Below are positions 34,492 to 36,954 of a stretch of DNA of 36,954 bases, piece after piece; position 1 is the stretch's first letter; every line of letters starts with the position of its first letter. Under the pieces are notes generated by a model. The model was not told the DNA's origin and ran no database searches. It saw only the letters and a program-made list of their open reading frames with translations. The translations under genes were made by a program, and so were the position numbers. Source of the DNA: Reyranellaceae bacterium (GTDB lineage Bacteria > Pseudomonadota > Alphaproteobacteria > Reyranellales > Reyranellaceae). The stretch spans positions 1-36,954 of the forward strand of contig JALHMM010000064.1 of the NCBI GenBank assembly GCA_022844045.1. The letters are read 5' to 3'.

Positions 34492-36195
34492 CTATTGCTG
34501 CTTCGCGGCGTGCGCCTCGCGCATCTTGGTGATGGTGGTGCGCGAGTTGATCTGCTCAAGGCTGGTCTTGACGTGGATGATCGAGGCCACGTTCGAGGTC
34601 AGGCAGCGCTCGAAGGCCGGCGCGAACTCCGCGGTCTTCAGCACCGTTTCGCCGTGGCCACCGAAGGCGCGCGCATAGGCGGCGAAGTCGGGGTTTCGCA
34701 GCTCCACGCCGTGGCCGCGGCCGCCATACTCACGCTCCTGGTGCATGCGGATGGTGCCGTACTGGCCGTTGTCGATGACGACCACCACGAGGTTGGCGCC
34801 GAACTGCAGCGCGGTGGCGAACTCCTGTCCGTTCATCAGGAAGCAACCGTCGCCGGCAAAGGCGACGACGATGCGGCGCGGCTCGACAATCTTGGCCGCC
34901 ACCGCCGCCGGCACGCCGTAACCCATGGCGCCGCTGGTCGGCGCGAGCTGGGTACGGATGCCGCGATACTGGAAGAAGCGATGGACCCAGCCGGCGTAGT
35001 TGCCAGCGCCGTTGCAGACCAGCGCGTCGTCGGGCAGGCGCGTATTGAGCCAGGCGACGATCTCGCCGAGATCGACGTCGCCCACCGAGCCGGTCGGCCT
35101 GATGCTGGCGAGATATTCCTGATGCGCCGTCGTCACATCGCCGGCCCAGGGCGTGTTGCCCACCGGCTTCAGCGCTTTCGCGGCCTTCGCGAAGTTGGCC
35201 ATGCCGCTGTTGATCATCAGCGTGGCCTCGTAGACGCGGCCCAGTTCGTCGGCGCCGCCATGGACATGCACCAGGGGCTGCTTCGGCACGGGAATGTCGA
35301 ATAGCGAGTAGCCGGCGCTGGTGATCTCGCCCAGGCGCGGGCCGATGGCGATCACCAGGTCGGACTCCTTGATGCGCCTGGTAAGCGACGGCTCCGAGCC
35401 CAGGCCGACATTGCCGATATACTGCGGATGGCGGTTGTCGATCAGATCGGCGTTACGGAACGCCGTGGTCACCGGCAGCTTGTTGACTTCGGCGAAGCCG
35501 CGGATGTCGTCGCAGGCCTGCTTCGTCCAGCCGCCGCCGCCCAGCATGATCACCGGCCGCTGCGCCTTCTCCAGCATGCCGCGCAGCCTCTCCATGTCCT
35601 CCGGCGCGGGCGCACTGCGCACGACGGTGTACTGGCGCGCATCAGGCACCTCGACCTCGTCAGTCAGCATGTCCTCGGGTAGCGCCAGCAACACCGGGCC
35701 CGGCCTGCCCGACACGGCACGATGGAACGCTTGGCTCACCAGCTCGGGAATGCGTCGTGCGTCCTCGATCTGCGCCGACCACTTGGTCAACGGACCGAAC
35801 ATGCGGCGGTAGTCGATCTCCTGGAACGCCTCGCGCTCCTCCTGCTCGCGCGCCACCTGGCCGACCAGGATCACCATGGGCGTGCTGTCCTGGAAGGCGG
35901 TGTGCACGCCGATACTGGCGTTGGTGGCGCCCGGTCCGCGCGTGACGAAGCAGATGCCGGGCTTGCCCGTGAGCTTGCCATAGGCCTCGGCCATGTTGGC
36001 CGCCCCGCCTTCCTGCCGGCAGATCACGAACTTGATGGCGTTGCGCTGGTCGTAGAGCGCGTTGAGCGCGGCGAGATAGCTTTCACCCGGCACGCCAAAG
36101 ATATGGTCGACGCCGTGGATCCGCAGCTGATCGATTAGAACCTGGCCGCCGGTGCGTCGCACGAGGCCGTTCGATGTAGGAGGAGTGGCGGACAT
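34492..36195 (-). CDS. Thiamine-diphosphate enzyme, acetolactate-synthase-like
   Basis: A 567-residue protein from ATG 36193-36195; an upstream in-frame extension to 36336 is without support. The layout is PYR domain with the activating glutamate Glu62 in CRQEGGAANMAEAYG, a central nucleotide-like domain, and a PP domain with the GDG-N motif in AFAGDGCFLMNGQE and VVVIDNGQYGT. This family holds acetolactate synthases, glyoxylate carboligase, benzoylformate decarboxylase, oxalyl-CoA decarboxylase and sulfoacetaldehyde acetyltransferase. I cannot pick between these. No regulatory small subunit (IlvH) gene is adjacent, so it is probably catabolic, acting with the TauD-family enzyme. Confidence 0.88.
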   Translation of the reverse strand: MSATPPTSNGLVRRTGGQVLIDQLRIHGVDHIFGVPGESYLAALNALYDQRNAIKFVICRQEGGAANMAEAYGKLTGKPGICFVTRGPGATNASIGVHTAFQDSTPMVILVGQVAREQEEREAFQEIDYRRMFGPLTKWSAQIEDARRIPELVSQAFHRAVSGRPGPVLLALPEDMLTDEVEVPDARQYTVVRSAPAPEDMERLRGMLEKAQRPVIMLGGGGWTKQACDDIRGFAEVNKLPVTTAFRNADLIDNRHPQYIGNVGLGSEPSLTRRIKESDLVIAIGPRLGEITSAGYSLFDIPVPKQPLVHVHGGADELGRVYEATLMINSGMANFAKAAKALKPVGNTPWAGDVTTAHQEYLASIRPTGSVGDVDLGEIVAWLNTRLPDDALVCNGAGNYAGWVHRFFQYRGIRTQLAPTSGAMGYGVPAAVAAKIVEPRRIVVAFAGDGCFLMNGQEFATALQFGANLVVVVIDNGQYGTIRMHQEREYGGRGHGVELRNPDFAAYARAFGGHGETVLKTAEFAPAFERCLTSNVASIIHVKTSLEQINSRTTITKMREAHAAKQQ

Positions 36196-36663
36196 GATGG
36201 CGGTCCCGATGCGCAAGGAGTCGATGAAGGTCGATTCGATAGCACGGCGGATGCGCGTCGTGTCAGGCCCAAGGGCCGGGCATCGCCATGCGGAAACGGC
36301 GGGACTCGCGAGAGCGACGCTTGCAGGTGCGCGCACGGCCGGTCTTCAGATCGCAAATCAGATGTGATTCCGCGTTAAATCCGCCACTTACAGTCTCGTA
36401 CCGTTCCCGAATCGGCAGGGCGGCGGGTGGACTTTGGGGCCGGACCGGGCCATACTGCACCCAGTGCCGTTACGTCCGGCGGGCTTAGGAGAGTGAGTCC
36501 GGCCGGCAAATGTGCACTCGTTTCGGTTGTTGCCTCGGAATCGTCCTGTATTGAGCGAGAGCCAGTCTTCCCTATCCGACACCGATTCGCGCGGGCGAGT
36601 CGGGACCCTGGTGGCACACCCGTCCGTTCCTCCGTCAATCCCCGTCTAACGAGCCCAAGTGGA
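36196..36663. other. 468-bp intergenic region between the TPP enzyme and the RRM gene
   Basis: No convincing gene lies here; short open frames in it lack third-position GC bias. It holds the upstream region of the TPP-enzyme gene (minus) and the long leader of the RRM gene (plus). A nested hairpin is visible: GCCGGAC (36439-36445) pairs with GTCCGGC (36474-36480), and inside it GCAC (36457-36460) pairs with GTGC (36464-36467). It overlaps the candidate promoter, so it may instead be an operator. Confidence 0.5.
36428..36456 (+). promoter_or_regulatory. Candidate promoter of the RRM gene
   Basis: TGGACT (36428-36433), 17 bases, CATACT (36451-36456). Each box matches four of six consensus bases. 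A start near 36463 would give a leader of about 200 nt. Confidence 0.35.
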
Positions 36664-36954
36664 ATGAGTCGTAAACTTTTCGTAGGCAACCTGCCCTACA
36701 CCTGCAGCAACGAGCAGCTCACCGAGATCTTCTCGCCCTATGGCGAAGTTGTATCCGCGAAAATCGTGATGGATCGCGAAACCGGCCGCAGCCGTGGCTT
36801 CGCGTTCGTCGAAATGTCCGCAGACGAAGCGGGCGCCAACGCCATGACGGCGCTGGATGGATCCCAGTTGGGTGGTCGTGCCATCGCGGTACGACCGGCA
36901 GTGGAACGGGCACCCGGCGGCCCGCGTGGCGGCGGCGGTGGCGGCTTCGATCGT
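36664..36954 (+). CDS. RRM-domain RNA-binding protein (cut by window edge)
   Basis: The frame opens at ATG 36664-36666 and stays open for 97 codons to the right edge, so the C-terminus is missing. It is a single RNA-recognition motif: RNP2 is KLFVGNL at residues 4-10 and RNP1 is RGFAFVEM at about 46-53. After the RRM the chain turns glycine-rich (GGPRGGGGGGFD). Bacterial proteins of this form are small glycine-rich RNA chaperones, often induced by cold. The long GC-rich leader upstream fits post-transcriptional control, but I see no cold-shock box. The start has no strong ribosome site (AGTGGA). Confidence 0.9.
   Translation, partial: MSRKLFVGNLPYTCSNEQLTEIFSPYGEVVSAKIVMDRETGRSRGFAFVEMSADEAGANAMTALDGSQLGGRAIAVRPAVERAPGGPRGGGGGGFDR

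Overview
The window looks like chromosomal DNA of a high-GC alphaproteobacterium. Support comes from the argD-argF-hslO gene order, a SAM-II type riboswitch ahead of metZ, a long structured leader ahead of an ornithine decarboxylase paired with homospermidine synthase, an ELM1-family gene, and a sphingolipid locus of the kind described in Caulobacter. Genus cannot be fixed by eye. No tRNA, rRNA, insertion sequence, prophage or CRISPR array was seen.

Layout. 1-2930: an anti-sigma/ECF sigma pair (cut at the left edge), a HAD phosphatase, a RidA-family protein and an orphan Bug-type solute-binding protein. 2980-6080: a homospermidine module (decarboxylase, then a hairpin, then homospermidine synthase) behind a leader of about 335 nt. 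6077-7393: an MFS exporter. 7466-20290: a large envelope-lipid locus. It holds two nucleotidyltransferases, an LptF/LptG permease pair, a metallophosphoesterase, a CDP-alcohol phosphotransferase, a TAM41-like cytidylyltransferase, serine palmitoyltransferase, an acyl carrier protein, a ceramide-reductase-like dehydrogenase, an acyl-AMP/acyl-ACP ligase and an ELM1-like protein. 20287-26000: periplasmic glutathione peroxidase, argD-argF-hslO, a secreted protein and argE. 26161-30376: folE, apaG, a PaaI thioesterase divergent from a MarR regulator across a perfect palindrome, an ACAD10/11-like kinase and a secreted HExxH protein. 30373-32373: metZ-tenA behind a SAM-II aptamer and an intrinsic terminator. 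32405-32853: a Phd-type antitoxin with an internally deleted VapC. 32872-36195: a crotonase, a TauD-family dioxygenase and a TPP enzyme. 36664-end: the start of an RRM protein.

How the genes work together. In the lipid locus the ligase can charge the carrier protein with a fatty acid, serine palmitoyltransferase condenses acyl-ACP with serine, and the dehydrogenase can reduce the 3-keto group. The CDP-alcohol enzyme, the TAM41-like enzyme and the two nucleotidyltransferases look able to add a phospho-headgroup. The dedicated LptF/LptG pair suggests export of the product to the outer membrane. A bacterial ceramide synthase was not recognised here. Two promoters in this locus carry GGTTAA-type elements, one of them a perfect inverted repeat, so a shared regulator is possible.

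The most interesting points are the head-group and export half of the lipid locus with its mitochondrial-type families (TAM41, ELM1), the metZ-tenA riboswitch whose aptamer strand can also pair with the terminator arm, and the in-frame deleted VapC.
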